A DNA stretch of 64,000 nucleotides from Candidatus Gallimonas merdigallinarum (lineage in GTDB: Bacteria > Bacillota > Clostridia > Christensenellales > Borkfalkiaceae), in contig CAJFFP010000004.1 of the NCBI GenBank assembly GCA_904373325.1, forward strand, positions 1-64,000, in the 5' to 3' direction. The stretch's first letter is position 1. Each line of letters starts with the position of its first letter. Of this stretch, positions 17,688 to 26,488 are shown piece after piece. Under the pieces are notes generated by a model. The model worked only from the letters and a program-made list of their open reading frames with translations. It ran no database searches and was not told the origin of the DNA. The position numbers and the translations under genes are program-made.

Positions 17688-19025
17688 ATGAAAGATTTTT
17701 TATTCGGGGCGGCGACTGCCGCCACGCAAATCGAAGGCGGATTTAATCAAGACGGGAAATCGCTCTCCGTATGGGACGACTATTCCGCGCGCGGGCTGAT
17801 TTTTAACAAGCAGACCTGTTATTTTGCTTGCGATTCCTACAACCGCTTGGAAGAGGATCTGGCGCTTATCAAAGAGCTCGGATTGACTTCCTACCGTTTT
17901 TCCCTTTCATGGACGCGCATTCAGCCCACGGGCAGGGGCGCAGTCAATCAAAAAGGGATCGACTATTATAACAAATTGATCGACGGCTTGCTTGCTATCG
18001 GAGTAAAGCCCTTTGTGACGCTTTTCCATTGGGATCTGCCCTTGGAGCTTGAAAAAATAGGCGGGTTTTCAAATCGCAGTATCGTAGAGCGCTTTGCAGA
18101 ATACGGGCAAATCGCAGCGGAACATTTCGGCGATCGGGTGGAGTACTTTTCCGTGTTTAACGAAGCGGCGGCCTTAATCGATTTTTTATATCTCCGCCCC
18201 GTTGGCGGAGGGAAGCAGCCCGTGTCCGAACAAAAAGCGTTCGAGGCGGTGCATAATCTTCTTTTGTGCAATGCGGCGGCAACAAATTCGTTGCGGAAGC
18301 ATTCCGCTCTTCCCGTAAAAGTGGGTATGGTAAACGTGACAGAAGTAAAAATGCCAAAAGAAGAAAACAATTCTGCGCATATTGCCGCCGCCCAAAAACT
18401 GATGTTTGAGGATTTCGGCTGGATGCTCGGCAATACGGCTTTTTGGGATCCCGTAGTCTTCGGAAAATATAACGAGGGGCTGATTTTAAAGCATGGATTT
18501 GATTTGTCTTTCGTGCAACGGGGCGATATGGAAAAAATTGCGTGCAAGCCCGATTTTCTGGGTTTGAATATCTATCTTGGGAAAAAGGTTGAAACGGATG
18601 AGAACGGCAACGCAATCGAAAGTACGCCGCCGACAGACGCCTGTTACGGCGACATGGGTTGGGATACAAACGGCAGCGCAAGTTGTATGTATTGGGGACC
18701 GAAGCTCATGCAGGAGAGATACGGGTTGCCCGTCTACGTGACGGAAACGGGGATTTCGCTCCCCGAGTGGAAACCGCTCGAAGGCAGAATATACGATACA
18801 ATGCGCACCGATTATATCCGTCGGTATTTTGCCGAGCTGATGCGAGCAAAACGGAACGGTGTGGATATCCGCGGTTATTTCGTATGGACACTTTTGGATA
18901 ATTTCGAGTGGTCAAGCGGATATAGCCGTAGGTTCGGGCTTGTGTACGTCGATCATGAGACGGGAGAGCGGACTCCCAAGCAGTCTTTTTATGACTATCG
19001 CGATCTGATTAAACTGTATCAATAG
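17688..19025 (+). CDS. GH1 family beta-glycosidase
   Basis: This 445-aa cytoplasmic enzyme covers the whole (beta/alpha)8 GH1 fold: LFGAATAATQIEGGF at the N-terminus, YRFSLSWTRIQPTG, and VTLFHWDLP. The acid/base Glu159 is in VFNEAAA and the nucleophile Glu353 is in VTETG. GH1 normally has NEP, and here it is NEA, an unusual but not disabling change. The C-terminal YFVWTLLDNFEWSSGYSRRFGL is intact. It cleaves beta-glucosides or related beta-linked oligosaccharides after import. AAAGGAGG lies 8 bases before the ATG. Confidence 0.93.
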   Translation: MKDFLFGAATAATQIEGGFNQDGKSLSVWDDYSARGLIFNKQTCYFACDSYNRLEEDLALIKELGLTSYRFSLSWTRIQPTGRGAVNQKGIDYYNKLIDGLLAIGVKPFVTLFHWDLPLELEKIGGFSNRSIVERFAEYGQIAAEHFGDRVEYFSVFNEAAALIDFLYLRPVGGGKQPVSEQKAFEAVHNLLLCNAAATNSLRKHSALPVKVGMVNVTEVKMPKEENNSAHIAAAQKLMFEDFGWMLGNTAFWDPVVFGKYNEGLILKHGFDLSFVQRGDMEKIACKPDFLGLNIYLGKKVETDENGNAIESTPPTDACYGDMGWDTNGSASCMYWGPKLMQERYGLPVYVTETGISLPEWKPLEGRIYDTMRTDYIRRYFAELMRAKRNGVDIRGYFVWTLLDNFEWSSGYSRRFGLVYVDHETGERTPKQSFYDYRDLIKLYQ

Positions 19026-19060
19026 AATTGTGTTGGCGACAAAACGGAGCAAAAATATCA

Positions 19061-21064
19061 ATGTATCGGGAATTGAAACTGCGCGAAATCGAAGCGCGCG
19101 GATGGGTAAAAAAATTTTTAGAGAATCAGGCAAAGGGCTTAACAGGCGAAATGGGTAAAGTCGGAAAGCCCTTTGTTTCTGCTTATTGGGAAGGCGATAA
19201 AAATCTGACCGTTGCGGAGGACGAAAACTTCCTGGGTGGATTGAATTGCGCGGACGACGCATGGACGCCTTTTGAACAAAACGGTTATTGGATCGACGGC
19301 ATGGTGCGATGCGGTTGGCTTTCGGGCAATGCCAAACTGATAAAACAGGCGGAGAATAAAATTTATCCCGCGATCCAAAACGCGGACGAGGACGGATATA
19401 TCGGTCCCGCGTTTTTGAAGGACGGAATGACCTGGGCACACACCGTTTATTTCCGCGCCTTGATAGCGGAATACGAAGCAACGGGCGACAGTTCTATTTT
19501 GGAGGCGTTGAAAAAGCATTATTTGCGGGTTCCGTTAAAGGAACGCATATCGTCGCCGAGCGGGGCTCGCATCATCGCGGTGCGGGATATTACCGAAATT
19601 GAAATCGCTCTTTGGATTTACGGAGAAACTGCTGACGAGCGTTTTTTGCAAATGTCGGAGGAAGCATACGCAGTTTTCAACGATATTTATTCGGACGATA
19701 CCTCTGCGCCGCCCGAGGCAAAAATGCGTGATTTAACGGTGAAAGGAATGCTTTGTAACCGCAAGGTCAACCGAAATCACGGCGTTACATATCACGAAAT
19801 TTGCAAGCTCGCGGCAATCTTACATCTCTATACAGGGAAAGAAGTTTATAAGAAAGCGGCGGTTAACGCCTTTGATAAACTCTATCGCGATCAGATGTTG
19901 ATTGACGGCGTCAACAGCTCCACCGAGTATTTGAACGGTAATTATCATTCTCATGCTGCGCATGAAACGTGCGATATTTCCGATTTTACGTGGGCGGTAG
20001 GATACCTGTTTATGATAACGGGTGATGCAAAATACGGAGATTGGGTTGAAAATGCCGTGTTTAATGCGGGACTCGGCGCGGTAGACGACGATTTCAAGGG
20101 GCAGCAGTATTTTTCCTGCCCCAATCAAGTAATTGCGGACGATACGTCCAATCATGCATATTTTTACCGCGGAGAGGATTGGATGTCCTATGCTCCGAAG
20201 AAATTTCTTTCGTGTTGTGCGGGGAACGTACATCGTTTTATGCCCAATTTTGCGGCGCGGAGTTGGATGCGTTCGGACGATGGGCTTGCAGCGTTTGTCT
20301 ATGCGCCTACGAAAGTAGAAACGGAAATCGACGGGAGGAAGATAAAAATAATTGAAGATACGATGTATCCCTTTGAAAACATAGTTCGTTTTCGGTTTTT
20401 TTCGGAATCGTCCGTGAAATTTTTACTTGCTCTGCGTGTTCCGTGCTGGGCGCTTCATACAAGCGTAACGATAAACGGAAAAGAGTATCCCGTTCAAATC
20501 GAAAACGGGTTTGTCAACTTGAAACGGGATTTTGCAAACGGTGATGAGGTTATTATATCCTTTGAAGATCGAGTAGAGATGATCGAGAACGCAAGGGGTA
20601 TAAGCGTAAAAAAAGGCGCATTGCTCTATGCGTTGCCCGTAAAAGAAAAGTGCGTCGTCAAAGGTTTGCGCGATCAAGGGAATGTTGCGTTTCCGCATTA
20701 TGCTCTGTATGCTGATAGTAAGTGGAATTTCGGCATTCAAGAACGCTGTTTGAATGCAATTTCGTTTCATGACGGAAGCGTCGGAGACGAGCCGTGGCGG
20801 CAGTCGGAAAACAATTTGTCAATCACGGTTTCGGCGCGGGAGCTAAAAGGTTGGAAGTTGCAGCGGGTTAAAAATTGCTTAGCAAGAACGATTCCGAGAG
20901 GAAAAGGGTGTCCGATGCGCCACGAAGCGCAATTTACGCCGAAGGTAAAAACATTCCGAGATGCCGAAGCGGGAGAGGAGAGCCAAATCCGTCTTGTTCC
21001 CTATGGAACGACTCGCCTTAGAATTGCAATTTTTCCGCTTATAAAAAATAAGGAGTCGATATGA
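19061..21064 (+). CDS. GH127-like (DUF1680) beta-L-arabinofuranosidase-type enzyme
   Basis: This cytoplasmic enzyme of 667 aa has an (alpha/alpha)6 barrel followed by beta domains. The zinc/cysteine catalytic set of GH127 is visible: HETC with Glu302 and Cys304, and SCCAGN with Cys385 and Cys386. The related GH127 enzymes use the second cluster for the nucleophile Cys. They usually read CCPPN where this one reads CCAGN. DUF1680 proteins include arabinofuranosidases and other exo-enzymes, so the exact sugar is uncertain. I chose ATG 19061 (GGAG upstream) over a TTG at 19028. It overlaps the next gene by 4 bases. Confidence 0.8.
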   Translation: MYRELKLREIEARGWVKKFLENQAKGLTGEMGKVGKPFVSAYWEGDKNLTVAEDENFLGGLNCADDAWTPFEQNGYWIDGMVRCGWLSGNAKLIKQAENKIYPAIQNADEDGYIGPAFLKDGMTWAHTVYFRALIAEYEATGDSSILEALKKHYLRVPLKERISSPSGARIIAVRDITEIEIALWIYGETADERFLQMSEEAYAVFNDIYSDDTSAPPEAKMRDLTVKGMLCNRKVNRNHGVTYHEICKLAAILHLYTGKEVYKKAAVNAFDKLYRDQMLIDGVNSSTEYLNGNYHSHAAHETCDISDFTWAVGYLFMITGDAKYGDWVENAVFNAGLGAVDDDFKGQQYFSCPNQVIADDTSNHAYFYRGEDWMSYAPKKFLSCCAGNVHRFMPNFAARSWMRSDDGLAAFVYAPTKVETEIDGRKIKIIEDTMYPFENIVRFRFFSESSVKFLLALRVPCWALHTSVTINGKEYPVQIENGFVNLKRDFANGDEVIISFEDRVEMIENARGISVKKGALLYALPVKEKCVVKGLRDQGNVAFPHYALYADSKWNFGIQERCLNAISFHDGSVGDEPWRQSENNLSITVSARELKGWKLQRVKNCLARTIPRGKGCPMRHEAQFTPKVKTFRDAEAGEESQIRLVPYGTTRLRIAIFPLIKNKESI

Positions 21065-23046
21065 AGATAGAAGATTTAACGATCCGAGAAAAACTACGGC
21101 TTATTTGTGGAAAGGATTATTGGCACACCGAAGATTTCGGCGGGAAGCTACCTTCCGTTACTATGTCGGACGGCCCCGTCGGGGTCAGACGAACCGTGCC
21201 GAAGGGCGACGGAAACGAGGAGACAGTTCCTGCCGTGGCATATCCGTCCGTTCAGATGCTTGCAAACACTTGGAATAAAGAGCTTGCATATCAATTAGGC
21301 GAGAGTCTTGCGAGCGACTGCGCAGAACACAACGTGGATCTGTTGCTCGCACCGGGCGTAAATATCAAACGTTCTCCTGTATGCGGCAGAAATTTTGAGT
21401 ATTTTTCCGAAGATCCTTATCTGGCCGGGATACTCGCAAAGGAATATATAGCGGGATTACAGGAAAACGGCACGGGCGCGTGTTTAAAGCATTTTGTTGC
21501 CAACAATCTTGAATTTGACCGTCTGCATCAATCGAGCGACGTTGATGAGAGAACGTTACGCGAAATATATTATAAACCGTTTGAAATTGCCTGCGGGGCA
21601 AAGCCCGTAAGCGTCATGTGTTCGTATAATCGCGTGAACGGCGTGTATGCCTCGGAAAACAAGACGGGATTTGATGCCTTACGCAATGATATAGGATTTG
21701 AAGGTGCGGTAATTTCCGATTGGCTTGCAGTACGCGACAGAACGTCGGCGGCAAAAGCGGGACTCGATCTCGAAATGCCGTTTGACCAAGAAAACTACGA
21801 AAAGTTGGTTGCCGATTTCGAAGCCGGTAAGATTACGGAAAAAGAAATCGATGCCTGTGCCGAGCGCGTACTCAGGCTTGGTTCCCGTCTGACGGAAATG
21901 CGCCGCGGGCGAACCGTAAAACTTTCCGAACGGGAGCGGATCGGCATTGCGAAAAAAATTGCGTCGGAGGGAATGATATTACTCAAAAACGATGGAATAT
22001 TGCCTTTGACAGGGAAGGAGAATCTTGCCGTATTCGGGCACTTTGCAAAGCCCGCCGATTGGGGAATGCTCTGCGGCGGCGGGTCTTCCCGCGTGTTGCC
22101 GCTTGATTGCGCATTCGATCTGCCGAAAGAGTTGCAAAAGAGGACTTCGGGGAGCGTCAATTATGCAAGCGCGTTTGACTCTGACTGCGTTAATTCGTTC
22201 AAGCAGAATATTAGAGATGCTATTTTATGTGCGTCGAGTGCTGACGTCAATATCATTTGCGCGGGTACGGGTGCTAAATTCGAATATGAAGAGGATGATC
22301 GGAAAACGCTTCGTCTTTCTGCCGTACAGGAGCGCTTTATTGTAGATGCTGCATCACAAAATGTTCGCACTGTCGTCGTGCTTTTTGCGGGAGGCGTCAT
22401 AGACGTAAGTCCCTGGGCCGATCAGGTTGCGGCAATTCTCTATGCGGGATTTCCGGGTATGGGAAGCGATGGCATCTTAGCGGATATTTTAACGGGCAAA
22501 ATGAATCCATGTGGTAAGACGAGCGAAACGTTTGCGCTTCTTGACGAGTATCCTGCGAGCAATCAGAATACTACTTGCGGCGTTACACGTTACGGAGAGG
22601 GGCTCGATGTCGGATACCGTTACTTTGAGACATATCGCAAACCTATTTTATATCCGTTCGGATACGGGTTAAGCTATTCGGAGTTTTTGTATCGGAATTT
22701 ACAAGTAAAAACGGACGGGAAATCGGTAGAAGTTTCTTTTGAAATAGAGAATCGGTCGGAACGCGACGGAAAAGAAATTTCCCAAGTTTACGTACACGAA
22801 TGTGCGCCGCTTGTTTATCGTCCTTTTATGGAACTAAAAGGCTTTTCCAAAGATGAAGTGAAAGCTAACAAAATAAAGACGGTAAAAATGAAATTGGATA
22901 TGTCGGTATTTGCTCATTGGTCAATCGCTAATAAGCAATGGAAAATCACAGACGGCGTATATGAAATTTTAATCGGAGCGTCTGGGTCGGATATCCGTTT
23001 GCGGACAAGAGTTCAGATTAAGAATAAAGCAATAGTTCTATTTTGA
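21061..23046 (+). CDS. GH3 family beta-glycosidase
   Basis: This 661-aa cytoplasmic protein has the two-domain GH3 core plus a fibronectin III-like tail. The nucleophile is Asp220 in GAVISDWLAV. The substrate-binding KHFVANN and the early DGPVGVR motif are present, and the second domain holds LAVFGHFAKPADWGMLCGGGSSRV. The C-terminal tail (PFGYGLSYSEF, then EVSFEIENRSERDGKEISQVYV) is complete. It removes terminal beta-linked glucose, xylose or similar sugars. The ATG overlaps the previous stop (ATGA) and AAGGAG is present, so it is translationally coupled with the GH127-like gene. Confidence 0.93.
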   Translation: MKIEDLTIREKLRLICGKDYWHTEDFGGKLPSVTMSDGPVGVRRTVPKGDGNEETVPAVAYPSVQMLANTWNKELAYQLGESLASDCAEHNVDLLLAPGVNIKRSPVCGRNFEYFSEDPYLAGILAKEYIAGLQENGTGACLKHFVANNLEFDRLHQSSDVDERTLREIYYKPFEIACGAKPVSVMCSYNRVNGVYASENKTGFDALRNDIGFEGAVISDWLAVRDRTSAAKAGLDLEMPFDQENYEKLVADFEAGKITEKEIDACAERVLRLGSRLTEMRRGRTVKLSERERIGIAKKIASEGMILLKNDGILPLTGKENLAVFGHFAKPADWGMLCGGGSSRVLPLDCAFDLPKELQKRTSGSVNYASAFDSDCVNSFKQNIRDAILCASSADVNIICAGTGAKFEYEEDDRKTLRLSAVQERFIVDAASQNVRTVVVLFAGGVIDVSPWADQVAAILYAGFPGMGSDGILADILTGKMNPCGKTSETFALLDEYPASNQNTTCGVTRYGEGLDVGYRYFETYRKPILYPFGYGLSYSEFLYRNLQVKTDGKSVEVSFEIENRSERDGKEISQVYVHECAPLVYRPFMELKGFSKDEVKANKIKTVKMKLDMSVFAHWSIANKQWKITDGVYEILIGASGSDIRLRTRVQIKNKAIVLF

Positions 23047-23063
23047 TTGAGAGTAGAGCAACT

Positions 23064-23193
23064 ATGAGAATCATTATTATAAAAAACTATGAAGAACTGA
23101 GCTCGAAAGCGTTTGAGGTGCTGAAAGGGGTTGTAAAGAGCAATCCCTACGCCGTATTGGGACTTGCAACGGGAACGACGCCGCTGGGGCTAA
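23064..23193 (+). pseudogene. nagB: glucosamine-6-phosphate deaminase stump (nagB 5' end only)
   Basis: ATG 23064 begins a clear NagB N-terminus: MRIIIIKNYEELSSKAFEVL, then AVLGLATGTTPLGL. After the conserved GTTPLG at about position 23190 the sequence changes to unrelated AT-rich DNA, and the frame runs on into nonsense. A full protein is about 245 aa and only 43 residues remain. The missing part is not found on the far side of the inserted gene. Its place at the end of the operon suggests the locus once processed an amino-sugar-containing glycan, in line with the N-acetylhexosamine-kinase-like gene at the other end. Confidence 0.8.
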
Positions 23194-23962
23194 ATACCAG
23201 TTTATCCTTCCATCCGTCAAATGATAGAGGCATTTCGCGCGGATTTAAAAGGGGAAGGTTAAATTCCAATGTGGCGGATTCATTAAATTTGAAGTTTACG
23301 AATTCCAATAAATTTGGGAATGAAATACAAGCATCTTGAGGTGTAAGATTTAGAATGAAACCGAAAGGGGGAGAGGCAAACTCAGAAAACAACATTTGTT
23401 TTCCCGATTTGGGACTTACCATACCTGTCGCAGGAAGATTTTTGCTTGCTCCATTTGTAGGGACAAGATACATGTGCAAAGAGAAGGGCTTTTCTGGCAA
23501 AGTCGACGAGTCGCGGGTTAGTATAAAATCTTTGAATCCATATAAGGTTACGGTGGCGGGGTCAAGTACACTACAAAATATGGATAGAGCCTGTTTGAAA
23601 AAATTGAGAGGTATAATCTTTGCTTGAAAATGAAGAGTGTCTCCGAGCTGAGGAGCGGTAGACATATTATTCATTGCGTTAAATACGCGATTGGAAAAGT
23701 TGCTATAAGCGGGAACATAATTTGAACCTGTAAACTTGTTGCACGATTCGCAAAGAGTATTCATGCGAAATCCGCCTTGAATTCTATGTGTTTTAAAATC
23801 AAGAAGTTTCCGTTTTCCTGGCAAGTGATCTGGCGAAAAAATTTGATCGTATAAATAACAGCGAATCAACTTATTATTTCCGGTTGATTTCGGAGGAAGA
23901 TGCTCGGAAGTAAGTTTGGCGTATTTACCGCAAATATGGCATGTCCCAAAGTTGTTTTTCAT
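23147..23962 (-). CDS. HNH-like zinc-finger nuclease-type protein, inserted in nagB
   Basis: This 271-aa protein has a first CxxC at C9/C12 (CHICGKYAKLTSEHLPPKS) with a nearby EH, and a second CxxC (LCESCNKFTGSNY) at about 75. The layout resembles HNH endonucleases, in which two CxxC pairs hold the fold. The rest is unrecognised. GC is much lower than in the flanking genes, a sign of transfer. The last 15 residues (SPSGVVPVASPNTA and the residue before) are simply the antisense of the nagB stump, so the original C-terminus was lost or replaced at the junction. AGGAGT precedes the ATG. Defence or mobile function is possible but unproven. Confidence 0.6.
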   Translation of the reverse strand: MKNNFGTCHICGKYAKLTSEHLPPKSTGNNKLIRCYLYDQIFSPDHLPGKRKLLDFKTHRIQGGFRMNTLCESCNKFTGSNYVPAYSNFSNRVFNAMNNMSTAPQLGDTLHFQAKIIPLNFFKQALSIFCSVLDPATVTLYGFKDFILTRDSSTLPEKPFSLHMYLVPTNGASKNLPATGMVSPKSGKQMLFSEFASPPFGFILNLTPQDACISFPNLLEFVNFKFNESATLEFNLPLLNPREMPLSFDGWKDKLVFSPSGVVPVASPNTA

Positions 23963-24076
23963 ATGTACTCCTTATGTTTAAATTTGATATAATGATTTTA
24001 CACCAACAAAATGAAAAAATCTATAAAAAGTGCAACAAAATTTTTTTAGGGTGATTTACAGCAGCATGAGAACGAA

Positions 24077-24111
24077 ACAACGGCGACAAGCAAATAGCTT
24101 GTCGCCGTTGT
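24077..24111 (-). terminator. long hairpin next to tRNA-Ser 3'-end copy
   Basis: A perfect 15-bp stem (arms 24077-24091 and 24097-24111) with loop AAATA. On the minus strand it directly follows the partial tRNA-Ser 3' end and is followed by a T-rich tract, so it looks like the terminator of a lost tRNA copy. Confidence 0.6.
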
Positions 24112-24132
24112 TGGCGCGGTGAGAGGGATTCG
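24112..24132 (-). repeat. partial copy of tRNA-Ser 3' end
   Basis: These 21 bases are identical to 24310-24330, the CCA end, acceptor 3' strand and T-arm 3' strand of the intact tRNA-Ser. The rest of the tRNA is absent. It is a candidate attachment-site scar or the remnant of a duplicated tRNA. The bases between it and the intact tRNA hold no gene that I can support. Confidence 0.7.
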
Positions 24133-24273
24133 CGCCTTTGGCGGCGCGCCCCGGTGCACAGCCCGCAGAGCTGGTGCAGTTTGCTTACGAAGACGGCTTT
24201 AACGGCACTCCGAAGCGCAAACCGCTCGCTCCTGCTCGCGCCTCCACCCTCGAATCCCCCTCAAATATAACAA

Positions 24274-24311
24274 CACGAACAGCGGCGGGCAAATGCCCGC
24301 CGCTGTTCGTG
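24274..24311 (-). terminator. terminator of tRNA-Ser
   Basis: A perfect 17-18-bp stem begins at the CCA end of the tRNA on the minus strand. The loop is ATTT, and TTGTTATATTT follows. Confidence 0.75.
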
Positions 24312-24400
24312 GCGCGGTGAGAGGGATTCGAACCCTCGCTACCTGTAACAGTACTACGCCCTTAGCAGGGGCGCCCCTTGAGCCTCTTGGGTATCACCGC
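24310..24400 (-). tRNA. tRNA-Ser (anticodon GCT)
   Basis: A class II tRNA of 91 bases including encoded CCA. The acceptor stem is GCGGTGA/TCACCGC. The anticodon stem CGCCC/GGGCG carries loop CTGCTAA with anticodon GCT, and the T-arm is GAGGG/CCCTC around TTCGAAT. The long variable arm is only imperfectly paired. It reads AGC/AGT serine codons. Confidence 0.93.
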
Positions 24401-24733
24401 GTGTCAAGATTGTCTATTGTCTATAAATTGTCTATTAGAATGAAACAGAATGCAAAAAACAGGCAATTTTGCGCCATTTTTTGTCTGTTTGGGGAGTGGT
24501 AAGATTTCGTTTCAAACCGTTCCCATGCGTTGCAGCAGATTGCAAAAAAAGCAACTCCCCGAAAAAACAGTCAAGTCAATTAGCAGGGGCGCCCCTTGAG
24601 CCTCTTGGGTACTTCTGCATTTTCGGCTCATCTGTTTTTACAATGCCATATCAATATACCATAAACGGCGCGGCTTGTCAAAGCATATTTTCTTGAAATC
24701 GCAAAAAAATCGCAAAAAAATATCGTTCACATC
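24401..24733. other. gene-free AT-rich stretch behind tRNA-Ser
   Basis: No gene is seen. The stretch holds short A-runs, an internal partial tRNA copy (annotated separately) and the upstream sequence of the ppa promoter. Confidence 0.5.
24580..24611 (-). repeat. partial copy of tRNA-Ser 5' half
   Basis: About 31 bases match 24361-24392 of the intact tRNA exactly. They cover the D-arm and the anticodon arm up to the anticodon loop. The acceptor 5' strand and everything after the anticodon loop are missing. Together with the 3'-end copy at 24112, the intact tRNA is bracketed by fragments of itself. Confidence 0.75.
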
Positions 24734-24762
24734 TTGCGGGGGCGCGCAAAGTATGGTAAAAT
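24734..24762 (+). promoter_or_regulatory. promoter of ppa
   Basis: TTGCGG (24734-24739), a 17-base spacer and TAAAAT (24757-24762). Confidence 0.6.
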
Positions 24763-24802
24763 GGAAACACTATATGAGGGTGAATCAAAAGGAGATATGT
24801 TT

Positions 24803-25339
24803 ATGAATATTTGGCATGATATCGATAAAAAGCGCATCACGCCGAAAAGTTTTGAAGCGCTCATCGAGATTCCCAAGGGAAGCAAGACCAAATACGAGCT
24901 GGATAAAGAGACCGGTCTTTTGAAGATCGACCGCGTTCTGTATACCTCGACGGTCTATCCCTCCAACTACGGGTTTATCCCGCGGACGCTTGCCGACGAC
25001 GGCGACCCGCTCGACGTATTGGTGCTGTGCAACGAGGCGATCTATCCAATGACGCTCGTCAACTGCTACCCGATCGGGGTCATCAAGATGATCGACAGCG
25101 GCGCGCTGGACGAGAAGATCATCGCCATTCCGTTCAAAGACCCTACCTACAACGGGTATTACGACATTCAGGAACTCCCCAAACATATCTTTGAGGAAAT
25201 GATGCACTTCTTTGAGGTGTATAAGACGCTCGAACACAAGAAGACGACCGTCCGCGAAATCGCGCACCGCGAGGACGCGATCGAGATCATCAAAAAGTGC
25301 ATCAAGGTTTATGAGGATAAGTTCGGAGGGGAAGCATGA
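24803..25339 (+). CDS. ppa: inorganic pyrophosphatase, soluble family I
   Basis: This 178-aa cytosolic hydrolase splits pyrophosphate and drives biosynthetic reactions. The family signature DDGDPLDVLVL holds the metal-binding aspartates, preceded by YPSNYGFIPRTL with the active-site Tyr residues. The length is right for the family. I chose ATG 24803 because AAAGGAG sits 8 bases upstream. It opens a tight plus-strand gene set whose next gene overlaps its stop by 4 bases. Confidence 0.93.
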   Translation: MNIWHDIDKKRITPKSFEALIEIPKGSKTKYELDKETGLLKIDRVLYTSTVYPSNYGFIPRTLADDGDPLDVLVLCNEAIYPMTLVNCYPIGVIKMIDSGALDEKIIAIPFKDPTYNGYYDIQELPKHIFEEMMHFFEVYKTLEHKKTTVREIAHREDAIEIIKKCIKVYEDKFGGEA

Positions 25340-25983
25340 AGGAAGAAGCAAAAAACGAGGCGCAGGAGCCTTGCACGAAGATCGTGTTTTTCGGCGACTC
25401 CATCACGGAGTCGGGGCGCAACCACATGGACGGCGCGGATCTCGGCGTGGGGTATGTGAAGATCGCTGCGGGGAAGCTCAGGCTTCTCTATCCCGATACG
25501 AAATTCTGTTTTGTCAACCGCGGCAACGGCGGCGAGCGCACGGCGGATCTTTTACAGCGCGTGGAAAAGGACGTCGTGGCGGAACATCCCGATTACGTCG
25601 TGCTGGAAACGGGTATCAACGACGTGTGGTGCCGTTTCTCGCGCGGGGAGGAGGTCACGCCCGAGGCGTTCCGCGCCAATTACGAGGCGCTGGTGGACGC
25701 CATCTCCAAGACGGGCGCAAAGCTCTTCCTCATTCAGCCCTACGCGCTGAAAATGGGGGATAAACAGCGGTTCCGCCCCTTCCTGAACAGATTCAACGAG
25801 ATCATCCGCGACATCGCCAAGGAGCGGGGACTGACGCTCATTCCCGTGGACGAGATCTTTACGGGCGTCACGCAGGACATCGACCCCGCGCAGTTCTCGA
25901 CGGACGGCGTGCATCCCACGCACCGCGGCTGCCGCTATATCGCCGATCTGCTCATCAAGGAGCTGAAAAAGTGTCTGGAATAA
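25336..25983 (+). CDS. SGNH/GDSL hydrolase
   Basis: This 215-aa esterase-type enzyme has block I FFGDSITESGR with the catalytic Ser, block III GINDVW, and block V DGVHPTHRGC with the Asp-His pair. It has no signal peptide, so it acts in the cytosol, perhaps as a deacetylase of sugar esters. The substrate is unknown. The start overlaps the ppa stop (ATGA), which implies coupled translation. The downstream hydrolase overlaps it in turn. Confidence 0.88.
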   Translation: MKEEAKNEAQEPCTKIVFFGDSITESGRNHMDGADLGVGYVKIAAGKLRLLYPDTKFCFVNRGNGGERTADLLQRVEKDVVAEHPDYVVLETGINDVWCRFSRGEEVTPEAFRANYEALVDAISKTGAKLFLIQPYALKMGDKQRFRPFLNRFNEIIRDIAKERGLTLIPVDEIFTGVTQDIDPAQFSTDGVHPTHRGCRYIADLLIKELKKCLE

Positions 25984-26474
25984 GGCGGCTGCTCGTCGTT
26001 GTGGATATGCAGCGCGACTTCGTGGACGGCGCGCTCGGCTCGGAGGCGGCGCGGAAGATCGTGCCCGCCGTGCAGGCGCTCGTTGCGGAGGCGGACGAAG
26101 TCGTCTACACGCAGGACACGCACGAGGAAAACTATCTCGATACGCACGAGGGGAAATTCCTTCCCGTTCCGCACTGTATCCGCGGCACGGAAGGGCATGA
26201 AATATTGCCCGAGGTGTTCCGCGCAGGCGCGCGCGTCTTTGAAAAGAGCACGTTCGGGAGCGCCTCGCTTGCGGGGTATGCCGTCTGGTACGACGAGATC
26301 ACGCTGTGCGGCGTATGCACGGACATCTGCGTTGTGAGCAACGCACTTCTTATCCGCGCGTTTGCGCCCGAGGCGAGCGTGCGCGTCGCGGCGTCCGCCT
26401 GTGCGGGAACGTCGCCCGAAGCGCATCAGGCGGCGCTTCTCACCATGAAGAGCTGTCAGATAGAAATCATCTGA
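25971..26474 (+). CDS. isochorismatase/nicotinamidase-family cysteine hydrolase
   Basis: This 167-aa enzyme has the catalytic Asp12 in VVVDMQRDFV and the nucleophile Cys120 in CGVCTDICVV. It is shorter than most nicotinamidases (about 190-210 aa). The TQDTHEENY region with its metal-type Asp/His matches PncA-like proteins. It may deamidate nicotinamide, but related amidases cannot be excluded. The start is GTG 25971, inside the end of the SGNH gene. The overlap and the lack of any gap indicate a single operon. Confidence 0.82.
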   Translation: MSGIRRLLVVVDMQRDFVDGALGSEAARKIVPAVQALVAEADEVVYTQDTHEENYLDTHEGKFLPVPHCIRGTEGHEILPEVFRAGARVFEKSTFGSASLAGYAVWYDEITLCGVCTDICVVSNALLIRAFAPEASVRVAASACAGTSPEAHQAALLTMKSCQIEII

Positions 26475-26488
26475 AAGGGGGGAAAACA

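Noticed and set aside
23043..23339. 98-aa protein starting like NagB
   Set aside because: Only the first 43 residues match NagB. The rest is antisense to the HNH-like gene, so it is a pseudogene fragment.
23355..23627. 90-aa plus-strand frame inside the HNH-like gene
   Set aside because: It lies antisense to a gene with clear CxxC motifs and a ribosome site, and shows no motif of its own.
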